Below, one piece after another: positions 53,736 through 62,125 of a DNA stretch of 64,000 nt (positions are counted from its first letter, which is position 1; every line of letters starts with the position of its first letter). Position numbers and translations under genes: made by a program. Source of the DNA: Moorella sp. Hama-1 (GTDB lineage Bacteria > Bacillota > DSM-521 > Neomoorellales > Neomoorellaceae); NCBI RefSeq assembly GCF_023734095.1, contig NZ_AP024620.1:2910501-2974500 (forward strand), written 5' to 3'. The notes below the pieces were generated by a model. It was given only the letters and a program-made list of their open reading frames with translations, was not told the origin of the DNA and did no database searches.

Positions 53736-53855
53736 TGATGGGATAAACGTCATAAGCGGCTTGGCTGGCGTCACCGGATAATCTTGCACTTTTAAGGTAA
53801 CGATACCCGCCCTATAGGCATCCTCGATGATGTTACCGGCCCCGTATCCGCCCCT
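53736..53855 (-). other. In-frame extension after the DASS stop, possible gene tail
   Basis: Directly after the TAG of the transporter the same frame continues for about 40 codons (GGYGAGNIIEDAYRAGIVTL, then KPLMTFIPSFWVR) and ends with TAA. It reads like real protein, so it could be the tail of a lost gene or of a longer transporter. It has no start codon with a ribosome-binding site. I do not recognise it. Confidence 0.35.
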
Positions 53856-55316
53856 CTAAGGTAAAGGCACCCCGGCCGGCATCCCCGCTATAACCAGGCC
53901 CACCGCAATGGCGACGGCACTGATGATCGTCATAATTACGCCGATCTTGAAGAGGTCTTTAAAGCTAAAATAACCATAGGCGTAGGGCAAAACAAAGGAG
54001 GGGCTCTCGGTCACCAGGATAAAGTGGGTGGAAGAGGCAAAGCCGGCGGCCATGGCCAGGGATAACACCGGCAGGCCGTTTTGCTGGGCATAGGCAATGA
54101 TAAAGGGTACATTAACTGAGGCCGCCGCCGTAAAACTGGAGAAACCCAGGGAATCCACAGCCACCAGCAGGGTAACCGCCAGGGGCTGTAAGGTAAGGGG
54201 CAGGACGGCCATGGGTTTCAGGGCATGCTGGGCCACCCACTGAGCCAGGCCGCTCTGGCTGGCCCCCAGACCCAGGGCGAAGCCGCCCACTACCAGCATC
54301 AGCGCGCCCCACTCCAGGCGTTTCTCGACGTCGCTCCATTTTTTAAAGACACCAATACCGGGCATGGACAGGAGGCCCAGGATAATTAGCGAGACCAGGG
54401 CGATGGGCATTTTATTCCAGGACCCGGTAAGCCAGAGGACCACTGCCAGGAGGAAGACGACCAGGGTAGTGATTTCTTCCACGGACCAGGCACCCATACT
54501 TCCCAATTCCTTACGAATAACCTCTTTGCCGTAGGGCAACTCTTTAATCTCCGGCGGAAAGATCTTTAAAATCAGCCACCAGGAAATAAGGCCGACCACC
54601 AGGAAGATGGGCGTAGCTATGGCCACCCAATCCAGGAAGGAGACCGCTACTTTAGCCTTAGTAAGAAAACTCATGGTAATAACGTTGGAAGCTACTCCAG
54701 AGGGGGTACAGATGCCGCCTAGGGTCGAACCGAACATGATGGCCATCATCAGTCCCCGGCCCAGGTTGCTCTCCCCCGGTTTGGCATCCACCGATTGTAA
54801 CAAGCCGACAACGATGGGCAGCATCATGGCCACCACGGCCACGTCGGTGACGAACATGGAGATAACGAAGGACACCAGAAAATAAATTCCAATTACCCGA
54901 TTAACTTTGGTACCGGAAAGGGCAAGCAACAGGTAAGTGATGCGCTTGCCCAGGCCGGACATGGTGAAGGCTACCGACAGGGCCAGCACGCCGATCAGGA
55001 AGGGCACAAAACTGTCACCAAAACTCTGGGCGATGGATTTATCCAGGCTGAGAATACCGGTAAAGTGGAGCATCACCGGGACCATGAGCGCCGTCACCGG
55101 GATCGGCAGCGTCTCCGTCAGCCACCAAAAGACAGTCGTCGCCATGACCCCCAGGGTGCGCATGGCCTGGGGTTTCATATCAGCCGGTACCGGTAAAATT
55201 GAGAAGAGCCCCAGGATGGCCAGGCCGATAATAAAGTAAACCCATTTGATGCCGGAATTCTTCGCAGCCGCGACCGGTTGCTGGCCGCTCTTGCCGGCTT
55301 GACTGGCAGTAGCCAT
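53856..55316 (-). CDS. DASS/SLC13-family anion transporter
   Basis: This 486-residue membrane protein has the divalent-anion:sodium symporter pattern: LPIPVTALMVPVML, FGDSFVPFLIGVLAL, GSTLGGICTPSGVASNVI (the SNT-like substrate loop) and ASSTHFILVTESPSFVL. It likely imports a dicarboxylate, a sugar acid or another organic anion. It is encoded downstream of the Zn-dehydrogenase gene and is probably the importer of the LacI-controlled operon. The start is ATG 55316. Confidence 0.88.
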   Translation of the reverse strand: MATASQAGKSGQQPVAAAKNSGIKWVYFIIGLAILGLFSILPVPADMKPQAMRTLGVMATTVFWWLTETLPIPVTALMVPVMLHFTGILSLDKSIAQSFGDSFVPFLIGVLALSVAFTMSGLGKRITYLLLALSGTKVNRVIGIYFLVSFVISMFVTDVAVVAMMLPIVVGLLQSVDAKPGESNLGRGLMMAIMFGSTLGGICTPSGVASNVITMSFLTKAKVAVSFLDWVAIATPIFLVVGLISWWLILKIFPPEIKELPYGKEVIRKELGSMGAWSVEEITTLVVFLLAVVLWLTGSWNKMPIALVSLIILGLLSMPGIGVFKKWSDVEKRLEWGALMLVVGGFALGLGASQSGLAQWVAQHALKPMAVLPLTLQPLAVTLLVAVDSLGFSSFTAAASVNVPFIIAYAQQNGLPVLSLAMAAGFASSTHFILVTESPSFVLPYAYGYFSFKDLFKIGVIMTIISAVAIAVGLVIAGMPAGVPLP

Positions 55317-55438
55317 TATTTATCCCCGCCTTTACTTCATGATTGTATTGTCATGGGGGAATTAAAATATTAAGATAGAAGCGGGCAGGGAGCAGCCCCT
55401 GAGAAGCTGCCGGGCTTCAGGCCGCCCCCGCCGCCGCT

Positions 55439-55461
55439 AACGGCCCTTACCGGGCCGTTAG
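55439..55461. terminator. Hairpin after the Zn-dehydrogenase gene
   Basis: TAACGGCCC-TTACC-GGGCCGTTA is a perfect 9-bp stem just after the stop at 55469. It lacks a T run, so it may be a weak terminator or mRNA-stabilising hairpin between two operon genes. Confidence 0.6.
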
Positions 55462-55468
55462 TTCCATT

Positions 55469-56545
55469 TTAAGGGTTAATTACTACCTTCATGGCTCCGT
55501 CCTTACGGTTAACGAAGTAATCCAGACCCTTCTGGAACTCCTCCAGGGGGAAGGCGTGGGTCATGATGGGCTTGGCGTCGATCTTGCCCTGGGCCATCAG
55601 GGACAGGGCGCGCTTGCAGTTCTGGTTGCCCTCGCCGCGTACCGTTAAGAGGCTGATCTGGTTTAAGACGACATAATCCAGGTTGGCCGTCACTGGTTCT
55701 TTATAGAAGGAAACTAAGACCATGACACCGCCCTTTTTGGCTGATTTAATGCCGTACTCGAAGGACTGGGAGTTGCCGGCGCACTCAAAGACCCTTTCGG
55801 CGCCCTTGCCGCCGGTAATCGCCATTACCTCAGTGACAGGATCTCTTGTTTCGCGAATGTTAATGGTATGCGTGGCCCCCAGTTCCCGACCTTTGGCCAG
55901 CCGGTCCTCCCGGGTACCCATAAGGATAATTTTCTCCGCTCCCAGGGCCCGGGCGCCCTGGATCACCGACAGGCCGATGGGCCCGGGGCCGATGACCAGG
56001 ACCGTATCCCCGGCGATATAGCCGCCGCTCTTATCGATGGCGTAGAGGGCGCAGCCGGCTGTGGTCACATAGGTAGCCTCGTTAAAGGTGATATTGTCGG
56101 GGATCTTGTAGACCGAGTTGATGTGCTGGACGGCGTACTCGGCAAAGCCGCCGTCGACGGTCATCCCGGCGGCGCGGTGGCCTTTGTCCAGGCGGCCGTA
56201 GTTCAGGCAGGCGGTGTACTTACCGTCGATGCAGTTCTCGCAGCGGCCACAACCCTTATGGGCCTCGATGGCCACCCGGTCGCCCACCTGGAACTCGTCC
56301 ACCGTTTCCCCCAGGGCGACGATAGTCCCGGCCCACTCGTGGCCGAAGGTGAACTCGCCGTAGGGCGGCATCTTGGGCATACCCTTGGTGATAATCTTGA
56401 CGTCCGTACCGCAGATACCGCAGGCGGCCACCCGGACCAGTACTTCGCCGGGGCCGGGCTTGGGCACCGGTTTCTCCACCAGGCGCACGTCATTGGGGCC
56501 AAAGAGGACCAGGGCCTTCATTTTTTCCGGGATCTTTTCCGTCAT
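55469..56545 (-). CDS. Zinc-dependent medium-chain alcohol dehydrogenase
   Basis: This 358-residue protein has CGICGTDVKI and FGHEWAGTIVALG (catalytic zinc), the structural-zinc lobe KGCGRCENCIDGKYTAC, and the NAD-binding VLVIGPGPIGLSVIQ. It is nearest the sorbitol/threonine/cyclitol dehydrogenase branch. I chose ATG 56545, with AAGGAGG 9 bases upstream; the frame is open to 56581. With the creatininase-like and epimerase-like genes upstream it recalls IolM of the Thermotoga inositol pathway, but a polyol dehydrogenase is equally possible. Confidence 0.87.
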   Translation of the reverse strand: MTEKIPEKMKALVLFGPNDVRLVEKPVPKPGPGEVLVRVAACGICGTDVKIITKGMPKMPPYGEFTFGHEWAGTIVALGETVDEFQVGDRVAIEAHKGCGRCENCIDGKYTACLNYGRLDKGHRAAGMTVDGGFAEYAVQHINSVYKIPDNITFNEATYVTTAGCALYAIDKSGGYIAGDTVLVIGPGPIGLSVIQGARALGAEKIILMGTREDRLAKGRELGATHTINIRETRDPVTEVMAITGGKGAERVFECAGNSQSFEYGIKSAKKGGVMVLVSFYKEPVTANLDYVVLNQISLLTVRGEGNQNCKRALSLMAQGKIDAKPIMTHAFPLEEFQKGLDYFVNRKDGAMKVVINP

Positions 56546-56608
56546 GATTGTCGACCTCCTTGGGAAATATGGTGCTACCAAATCAGAGAATTGTTGGCTG
56601 GCCTCCTA

Positions 56609-56848
56609 GGGGCTGGTGGTACAGGCTGCAGGCTCCGTGGTTCTCGGCGAGCAAACTTAGCGCTCAGCCTTGCTCGGCGACGGGGGTGGCTTTACTTTAT
56701 CCCTTTGATCAATCCTAACGGGGCGTGCTATTCCAGTTCCTGAAGTCACGTTACGATCCCCATCCCGTTCACCGTCGCCTCGCCGCGGCTTCACGCAAGT
56801 ATCTGACGCCTCAAACCAAGTCGCCTTCCGCCTGTACTCGCCAGCCCC
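56609..56848 (+). repeat. Interspersed 240-bp element, copy E
   Basis: This 240-base element begins GGGGCTGGTGGTACAGGC and ends GCCTGTACTCGCCAGCCCC. It shares GGTTCTCGGCGAGCAAACTT, CTTTATCCCTTTGATC, CCCATCCCGTTCACCG and AACCAAGTCGCC. It lies within the carbohydrate operon, between the UPF0261 gene and the dehydrogenase gene. Confidence 0.92.
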
Positions 56849-56908
56849 TCCCTAGCCTACTTTTTCATGGTTCGCTGGTGGGGCGTTAACCCCCATGAGG
56901 GCTCGTCA

Positions 56909-58129
56909 CTAAGAAACCTCCATCAGCTGGTGCATCACGGCGGCGGCGCTGGTGGCGAAGACCGGGTCGTTAATGTGGGCCTCAATCTTCATCAACTTGA
57001 TCCTGGGGGCCAGGTTGGCTTCCAAGGCCGCCACCAAAGCGGCATCGGCTTCCGGGTCGTGGAGGGGGCCGCCGGCGCGGCCATTCTCGGACCATCCCTT
57101 CAGGGGAACCAGCACCGCCACCGGCCCGCGGGAGGCGTTCAATTTGGTGGCCATGACCTCGCCCACCCGGGCCAGTTCGGCGGCCGTAGCCCGTACATTG
57201 GTGTTGTAGGGGTTATGGTAGTGGGTCGGCCGGCCCCGGAAACGGGGCGGGATGCTTTCCGGCGGGCCAAAGCAGAAGTAATCCAGGCCTCCCAGGGATA
57301 GCACCTGGGGAATACCCCGCCGGCCCGCCGCCTCCAGGCGCGGCCGCAGGGGGGTGTAGATGTCGTCGCCGTGGACCTCGCCTATGAGTTCGTGGGGGGT
57401 GAGGTCCAGTACACCGTTGATTACCCCGGCTTCGATTAGTTCCTCCATAGCCGAGCCGCAGGCCCCGGAGGCGTGGAAGGCTATAACTTCATACCCCAGC
57501 TCCACCAGATGCCCCCGGGCGGCGGTCACCGCCGGGTCGGTATTGCCCAGGGCTGTAACGGCAATCACCGGCCGTTCACCGGTTTGCAGGGGCCGGCCGT
57601 AAAAGGCCATGCCCATCACCGCTCCGGCAGCATTGCTGAGAATGGTCCGGCTGACGGTGTTGGGGCCGCCCAGCAGGTCGGCTACCGAGAACATCATGAT
57701 AATATCTTTGTACTCTATATAAGGACGGACATTGCCGGAGGCCACCGTGGAGACAATCACCTTGGGCAGGCCGATGGGTAAAGCACGCATGGCCAGGGCC
57801 GCTATGGCCGTACCCTGGTTGCCGCCGATACCCAGGACCCCGGCCAGCTCGCCCCGTTCGTAAAGTTCCTGTAATACTGCGGCTGCTCCCCGGCCCATGG
57901 TGGCTATCATAGCGTCCCGGCGTAAGGTGCCCAGATCCTTACACTCCACTCCACCCCGGCGGCAGATCTCCTCCCGTGGGTAGGCAGCCGGAAAACTATG
58001 GGGATGGCGGGTGCTGACATCCAGTACCGGAGCCTGCCAGCCGTGGCTGGTGATGAAGTCCTGCAGGAAGCGGGCTTCGGCCTCTTTGGTATCCACGGTG
58101 ACGATAAGGGCAATGGCCTTTGCTGGCAC
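56909..58129 (-). CDS. Tm-1-like/UPF0261 family protein
   Basis: This 406-residue protein reads AIALIVTVDTKEAEARFLQD, GVLGIGGNQGTAIAALAMRA and ALGNTDPAVTAARGHLVELG, then EVIAFHASGACGSAMEELI. This is the UPF0261/Tm-1-like ATP-binding family. The plant homologue Tm-1 binds ATP; bacterial members occur in carbohydrate operons with unknown reactions. It follows the TIM-barrel gene by 18 bases, and the same operon has aldolase and hydrolase genes. An enzyme on a sugar-derived acid is plausible. Confidence 0.85.
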   Translation of the reverse strand: MPAKAIALIVTVDTKEAEARFLQDFITSHGWQAPVLDVSTRHPHSFPAAYPREEICRRGGVECKDLGTLRRDAMIATMGRGAAAVLQELYERGELAGVLGIGGNQGTAIAALAMRALPIGLPKVIVSTVASGNVRPYIEYKDIIMMFSVADLLGGPNTVSRTILSNAAGAVMGMAFYGRPLQTGERPVIAVTALGNTDPAVTAARGHLVELGYEVIAFHASGACGSAMEELIEAGVINGVLDLTPHELIGEVHGDDIYTPLRPRLEAAGRRGIPQVLSLGGLDYFCFGPPESIPPRFRGRPTHYHNPYNTNVRATAAELARVGEVMATKLNASRGPVAVLVPLKGWSENGRAGGPLHDPEADAALVAALEANLAPRIKLMKIEAHINDPVFATSAAAVMHQLMEVS

Positions 58130-58147
58130 GCTGTTTCTCCTCCTCGA

Positions 58148-59065
58148 TTAAGCCAGTGCCCAGGCTTCTTTGATGACCCGCTTGGCGTTAGCCAGGATAA
58201 GTTCCGAGGTCTCGCCGGGCAGGAGGGGCCTCACTTCGGCACTTAGAACCGGCCGCTTCTCCGGCCCGATCAGCCCCAGATCGGCCAGCAGGCGGAAGTA
58301 GGCGCTGACCTGGGGGGTATCGATCTCCCCGTCTTCTACCCCGAAGCGGGGCTGCAGGTCGCCGTAGAGGGGGTGCCGCCGGTCCTTCATGACACAGTTG
58401 CCGATATGGAAGGCCATCAGGTAATCCTGGACCAGGGGCAGGGCTTCTTCCGGCTTTTCCCGTAGCAGGGGGAAGTGGGAGAGGTCCGCCAGGAGCCCGA
58501 ACTTAGGATAACTTGACCGTAACTCCCTGGCAATATCAAAAGCATCACAGAAATGGCCAATTAAGGATTCTTTGTCAATATCCCGGTCAAAGATCTTCAG
58601 GGTAATGGCCGGGTCCCCCATCCCCCGGGCGTACTCACAGATTTGAGCCAGGGAATCCACTAGCAGTTTCTTGGCTTCCTCCCGCCGCTCCGGCCCCGGG
58701 TCCTTCCCGGCCGGGATGCGCACGGCGACGGCACCCAGGTCGGAGGCCTCTTTCAGGCAGTTAAAGACCTGTTTGACGGCCCGCTTCCTCTCCCCGGGGT
58801 CCAGGGAGTTCAGGTTTAATTTCTGGGAAAAGATGGCCGGCTGGCAGGCATAACATACCTCCAGGTGGGCAATCTGCAGCAGCCGGGCGGCTTCTGTGCG
58901 CTGCTGGACGTCCTTAATCCAACCGACTTCCACGGCCGTGAAAAAATCATCTTCGGCGATGCGCTCCAGGGTCTCCACCACCGGCCCGGTACCATTGACG
59001 ACCTCGGGGAAGGCCTTGAAATGGACAATCCCCACCTTCAAATACTCATAAATAGAAGTTCGCAC
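58148..59065 (-). CDS. Sugar phosphate isomerase/epimerase-like TIM barrel
   Basis: This 305-residue protein has an AP-endonuclease-2/xylose-isomerase-like barrel. The N-terminus has VGIVHFKAFPEVVNG and FTAVEVGWIKDV; the middle has ITLKIFDRDIDKESLIGHFCDAFDIA, FGLLADLSHFPLL and MAFHIGNCVMKDRRHPLYGD, which carry the Asp/His/Glu metal ligands. It probably isomerises or epimerises a keto-sugar or keto-acid. It sits between the class II aldolase and UPF0261 genes in the LacI-controlled operon. Confidence 0.82.
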   Translation of the reverse strand: MRTSIYEYLKVGIVHFKAFPEVVNGTGPVVETLERIAEDDFFTAVEVGWIKDVQQRTEAARLLQIAHLEVCYACQPAIFSQKLNLNSLDPGERKRAVKQVFNCLKEASDLGAVAVRIPAGKDPGPERREEAKKLLVDSLAQICEYARGMGDPAITLKIFDRDIDKESLIGHFCDAFDIARELRSSYPKFGLLADLSHFPLLREKPEEALPLVQDYLMAFHIGNCVMKDRRHPLYGDLQPRFGVEDGEIDTPQVSAYFRLLADLGLIGPEKRPVLSAEVRPLLPGETSELILANAKRVIKEAWALA

Positions 59066-59138
59066 CCCTTAACACCCCCTTAATTTAAACCATTTAGGCG
59101 AAGTGTAAATCAATTCAGGCGACCGAAATGAAAAATTT

Positions 59139-59732
59139 TTAGCCCAGTTGGGCCAGCAAAAAGGCTACCCGGGCGTTATCCTCCAGAACGTCGGCCAGGT
59201 AGAAAGCCCGGTGAATGTCTGGTCCCACAGTGATAAAGCCGTGGCGGGTCATTACGGCAGCCTTCAGCTCCGGGTCCTGAAAGGCTTTACTGACCATCTC
59301 TGCCAGCTCCACCGAACCTGCCGGGGCGAAACCGATGACGCCGATTTTACCCAGGCCGCCCTCAGCTGCTGCCGTCACCGCCGGCAACTCACCCCGGGCT
59401 GTGACATAAGCCGTAGCGTAGGCCGAATGGCCATGGAAAACCGCGCCGACCTCCGGCCGGGCCTTCATGATCCCCAGGTGGAAACGGATTTCTTTGGAAG
59501 GCTTGCCGGTCCCGGCCAGGATGTTACCCTCCAGGTCGACCAGGATAAAATCCTCCGCCTCGACATCCCCAAAGGATTTGCCGGTAGCCTTAATCAAAAC
59601 CTGCTCCGGGTGACCGGGCACCCGGGCGCTGATATTGCCGCTGGTGGCCGAGGTGAGGTTGCGGGCAAAGATCTGTTTGCTCACAGCCGCCATTTCCCGG
59701 CGTAATCCGGTAACAGCATCGAGTTCGAGCAT
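59139..59732 (-). CDS. Class II aldolase/adducin family protein
   Basis: This 197-residue protein has the FucA/AraD-like zinc site: LTSATSGNISARVP, FHLGIMKARPEVGAVFHGHSAYATA, and the C-terminal MTRHGFITVGPDIHRAFYLADVLEDNA. It likely cleaves a sugar phosphate or keto-acid by retro-aldol reaction. It is followed 73 bases later by the epimerase-like gene. Fuculose-phosphate aldolase, ribulose-phosphate epimerase-like or decarboxylase functions are all known in this family. Confidence 0.87.
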   Translation of the reverse strand: MLELDAVTGLRREMAAVSKQIFARNLTSATSGNISARVPGHPEQVLIKATGKSFGDVEAEDFILVDLEGNILAGTGKPSKEIRFHLGIMKARPEVGAVFHGHSAYATAYVTARGELPAVTAAAEGGLGKIGVIGFAPAGSVELAEMVSKAFQDPELKAAVMTRHGFITVGPDIHRAFYLADVLEDNARVAFLLAQLG

Positions 59733-60033
59733 ATTCTAATCCTCCTACCCCGCCCCTGGTACAGACCGGCCCCTACTGGCCGTCACGCACTCTCGCAGAT
59801 GAAGCATTGTGAGTCTGGAGTACCTCGACAAACAAATTTCCGGCAATGGTATGAACCACTTAAATCTGTCAAGGTGCTTTCCCCCGCAGCTATGGTTTAC
59901 CTGGCTGCCAGCCACGTCGGGGAGAGCTTGCATCCGGTAGAGGATTTGCCAGACCAGCCCGATTAAGATATCCTGGCCTGGAGCACCGGCCTGTACCTGT
60001 AAGCCCGGGGTCTTCATATTACTTGCGCCTTAC
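59733..60033 (+). other. 301-base gap with possible degenerate coding traces
   Basis: This gap interrupts an otherwise tight operon. On the plus strand, two short frames (SLEYLDKQISGNG, then in another frame WYEPLKSVKVLSPAAMVYLA with ASHVGESLHPVEDLPDQPD) could be one frameshifted relic near 59815-59969. I do not recognise it, and the signal is weak. No promoter or terminator is evident. Confidence 0.3.
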
Positions 60034-60882
60034 TTAAGCCCTCTCGGGGAAGTCGCGGTTTTCTACTTGGAAGGGGAATTTCTTAACTTCTTCCAGGAAG
60101 GCTGCCAGGTGCTCGGCCTCCTTCTCGAAGAGCTTCAAGCCCTTCTCTTTGGTGCCCCGGAAGGGGTTGCCAATGGTGGCGTGATCGGAATACTCATGGT
60201 GCTCCATGGGCACGAAGATGTTTTCCGAACCCCGGAAATTGACGGTAACGGTGCCGTCCTTCTTGGAGAAGTTGGGACCCATCCAGGCCGGGGCGTGGGC
60301 GCGGTCGTTGACGGCCCGGCTCATATCCACCAGCCTCTCGTCATAGGCCATCATCTGGGCGGTTTCCATTTCGCCGGCGTGCCAGCCCGGGGTTTCCTCC
60401 GGCGGCCCTTCCAGGATACCCTTGACGACCTCGCATTCCCGTTCCGTCGGGGTCTTGTAGAAGGCGACAAAGGCGCCGGTCTGGTAGCGGAGCTTGCGCA
60501 GGAGCTCATCGATGGGCTTGGTGTTGGAACCGTGGTGGGTGACAAAGACGATTTTATTGGCGCCGTGGAAAATCAAGCTGCGGGCGATATCGTAAAGCAC
60601 CCGGCGGAAGGTCTCAGCCGAGAGGGTGACGGTGCCGCAGCCTTCGCCGACCCGGCCCATGTGGTGGGCGGAATAGCCAAAGGGCAGCAGGGGAGTATAA
60701 GGTACATTGGCAATTTTGGCAGCCCTCTCAGTAACGGAAATAGTTGTAAAGCTGTCGGTACCAAGGGGTACGTGGGCACCGTGTTTCTCGCAGCTACCCA
60801 CCGGCACCATGACGGTATCGGTTTCCTTGAACCATTCCTGGGCGTCGACATAGGCACATTCTAAGAGGTTGTAGCTTTTCAT
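60034..60882 (-). CDS. Creatininase-family hydrolase
   Basis: This 282-residue protein has the creatininase-fold motifs TVMVPVGSCEKHGAHVPLGTDS, KIVFVTHHGSNTKPIDEL and ETPGWHAGEMETAQMM, which provide the metal-binding His, Asp and Glu. Family members include creatininase, riboflavin-pathway ArfB, and the inositol-pathway hydrolase IolN. With a Zn-dehydrogenase and an epimerase-like gene nearby, an IolN-like ring-opening role is attractive but unproven. It lies 20 bases after the LacI gene start-to-stop unit, so it is the first structural gene. Confidence 0.85.
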   Translation of the reverse strand: MKSYNLLECAYVDAQEWFKETDTVMVPVGSCEKHGAHVPLGTDSFTTISVTERAAKIANVPYTPLLPFGYSAHHMGRVGEGCGTVTLSAETFRRVLYDIARSLIFHGANKIVFVTHHGSNTKPIDELLRKLRYQTGAFVAFYKTPTERECEVVKGILEGPPEETPGWHAGEMETAQMMAYDERLVDMSRAVNDRAHAPAWMGPNFSKKDGTVTVNFRGSENIFVPMEHHEYSDHATIGNPFRGTKEKGLKLFEKEAEHLAAFLEEVKKFPFQVENRDFPERA

Positions 60883-60901
60883 GGGGAAAACCTCCTGCCA
60901 G

Positions 60902-61903
60902 TTATTTGATTATGGTTGATTCCCTGACCTGGAGTGCTGTCGCCAGGGTGGTAACCGGCGGCACCTCCCGGCCGGCGAGGAGCTCGGCCAGTACCTTCAT
61001 GGCGGTCATCCCCAGGTCATAGACAGGAACGGCAACGGTAGAAAGTTGGGGGGTAATATAGGAAGCAAGGGGGACATTATCAAAGCCCATAACCGCTACA
61101 TCCCGCGGGAGCTGTAAACCCTGTTCCTGAAAGGCCTTCATGGCCCCGATGGCCATTAAATCGTTATGGGCAAAGATGGCGGTTATGGCATCGGCTCCCC
61201 TGAGGGGTAACCGGGCTACGGCCTGGTAACCACTATCAAATTCAAAATTGCCTTCGATAATAAGCCGGGCATCTATTCCTATACCCCGGTCCTGCAGGGC
61301 TTGCTTGTAACCCTCCAGGCGGTCCCTGGCGGTAGTCGAAGTCCCGGGGCCGGTAATGGTGGCAATGCGCCGGTGGCCCAGGGACAGCAGGTGCGCGACC
61401 GCCTCCCGGGCAGCCTGGGTGTTGTTGACCTGCACCGCCGGCAGGTCACCGCGGTGACGGCCGATAACAACGGTGGCAATGTTTTCCTGTTCAAAAAAGT
61501 GGCTCTGGCTGGCGTCCTCGACAGCACCACCGCCGGTAAAGATTATCCCGTCGACGCGCTTCTCCCGTAACACCCTGAGGTACTCCTGGGTGCGCTCCCG
61601 GGAACGGTCGGTGTTGCAAAGAATAACCGTGTAGCCAGAGGCATGGGCCACATCCTCGACACCCCGGACAATACCCGGGTAATAGGGGTTGGCGATGTCC
61701 GGCAGAATAAGGCCGATGGTCCGGGTTTCATTGAGCTGCAGGCTACGGGCCGCGGCATTGGGGCAAAAGCCAAGTTCTTCAATGGCTGCTAAAACGCGTT
61801 CTCTGGTAGTGGGATTGATGGGGTGCTGGCTATTGTTAAGAACCCGGGAGACGGTGGTAACCGAAACCCCGGCGTGTCTGGCGACGTCCTTTATAGTGAC
61901 CAT
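60902..61903 (-). CDS. LacI-family repressor of the carbohydrate operon
   Basis: This 333-residue protein starts MVTIKDVARHAGVSVTTVSRVLNN, with a hinge AARSLQLNETRTIGLILPDI and a full sugar-binding domain. I chose ATG 61903 after AAAGGGGG; the frame is open to 61948. Two LacI-type operators flank the promoter about 240 bases upstream, so it represses itself and the hydrolase, aldolase, epimerase and dehydrogenase genes that follow. The inducer is unknown. Confidence 0.92.
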   Translation of the reverse strand: MVTIKDVARHAGVSVTTVSRVLNNSQHPINPTTRERVLAAIEELGFCPNAAARSLQLNETRTIGLILPDIANPYYPGIVRGVEDVAHASGYTVILCNTDRSRERTQEYLRVLREKRVDGIIFTGGGAVEDASQSHFFEQENIATVVIGRHRGDLPAVQVNNTQAAREAVAHLLSLGHRRIATITGPGTSTTARDRLEGYKQALQDRGIGIDARLIIEGNFEFDSGYQAVARLPLRGADAITAIFAHNDLMAIGAMKAFQEQGLQLPRDVAVMGFDNVPLASYITPQLSTVAVPVYDLGMTAMKVLAELLAGREVPPVTTLATALQVRESTIIK

Positions 61904-62125
61904 GGCTTTCGCCCCCTTTCTCCGGTGCTTTGAGGCTCTTTCTGGCAAACCTTTCTGATTACAACTCGTTCATCATATTTTGTTAATCCTAACGGCGTAC
62001 CTTTAGGTAGCCAGATACCAGCTTTCTTAATCCAACCCGTTCACCGCATTTTGATAGGTCTTTGACCTGGGTTCTTTGGGCTGTGCTTTCTATTCGCTTC
62101 GCTGGTACGTAACTTGAGCAGGGTC

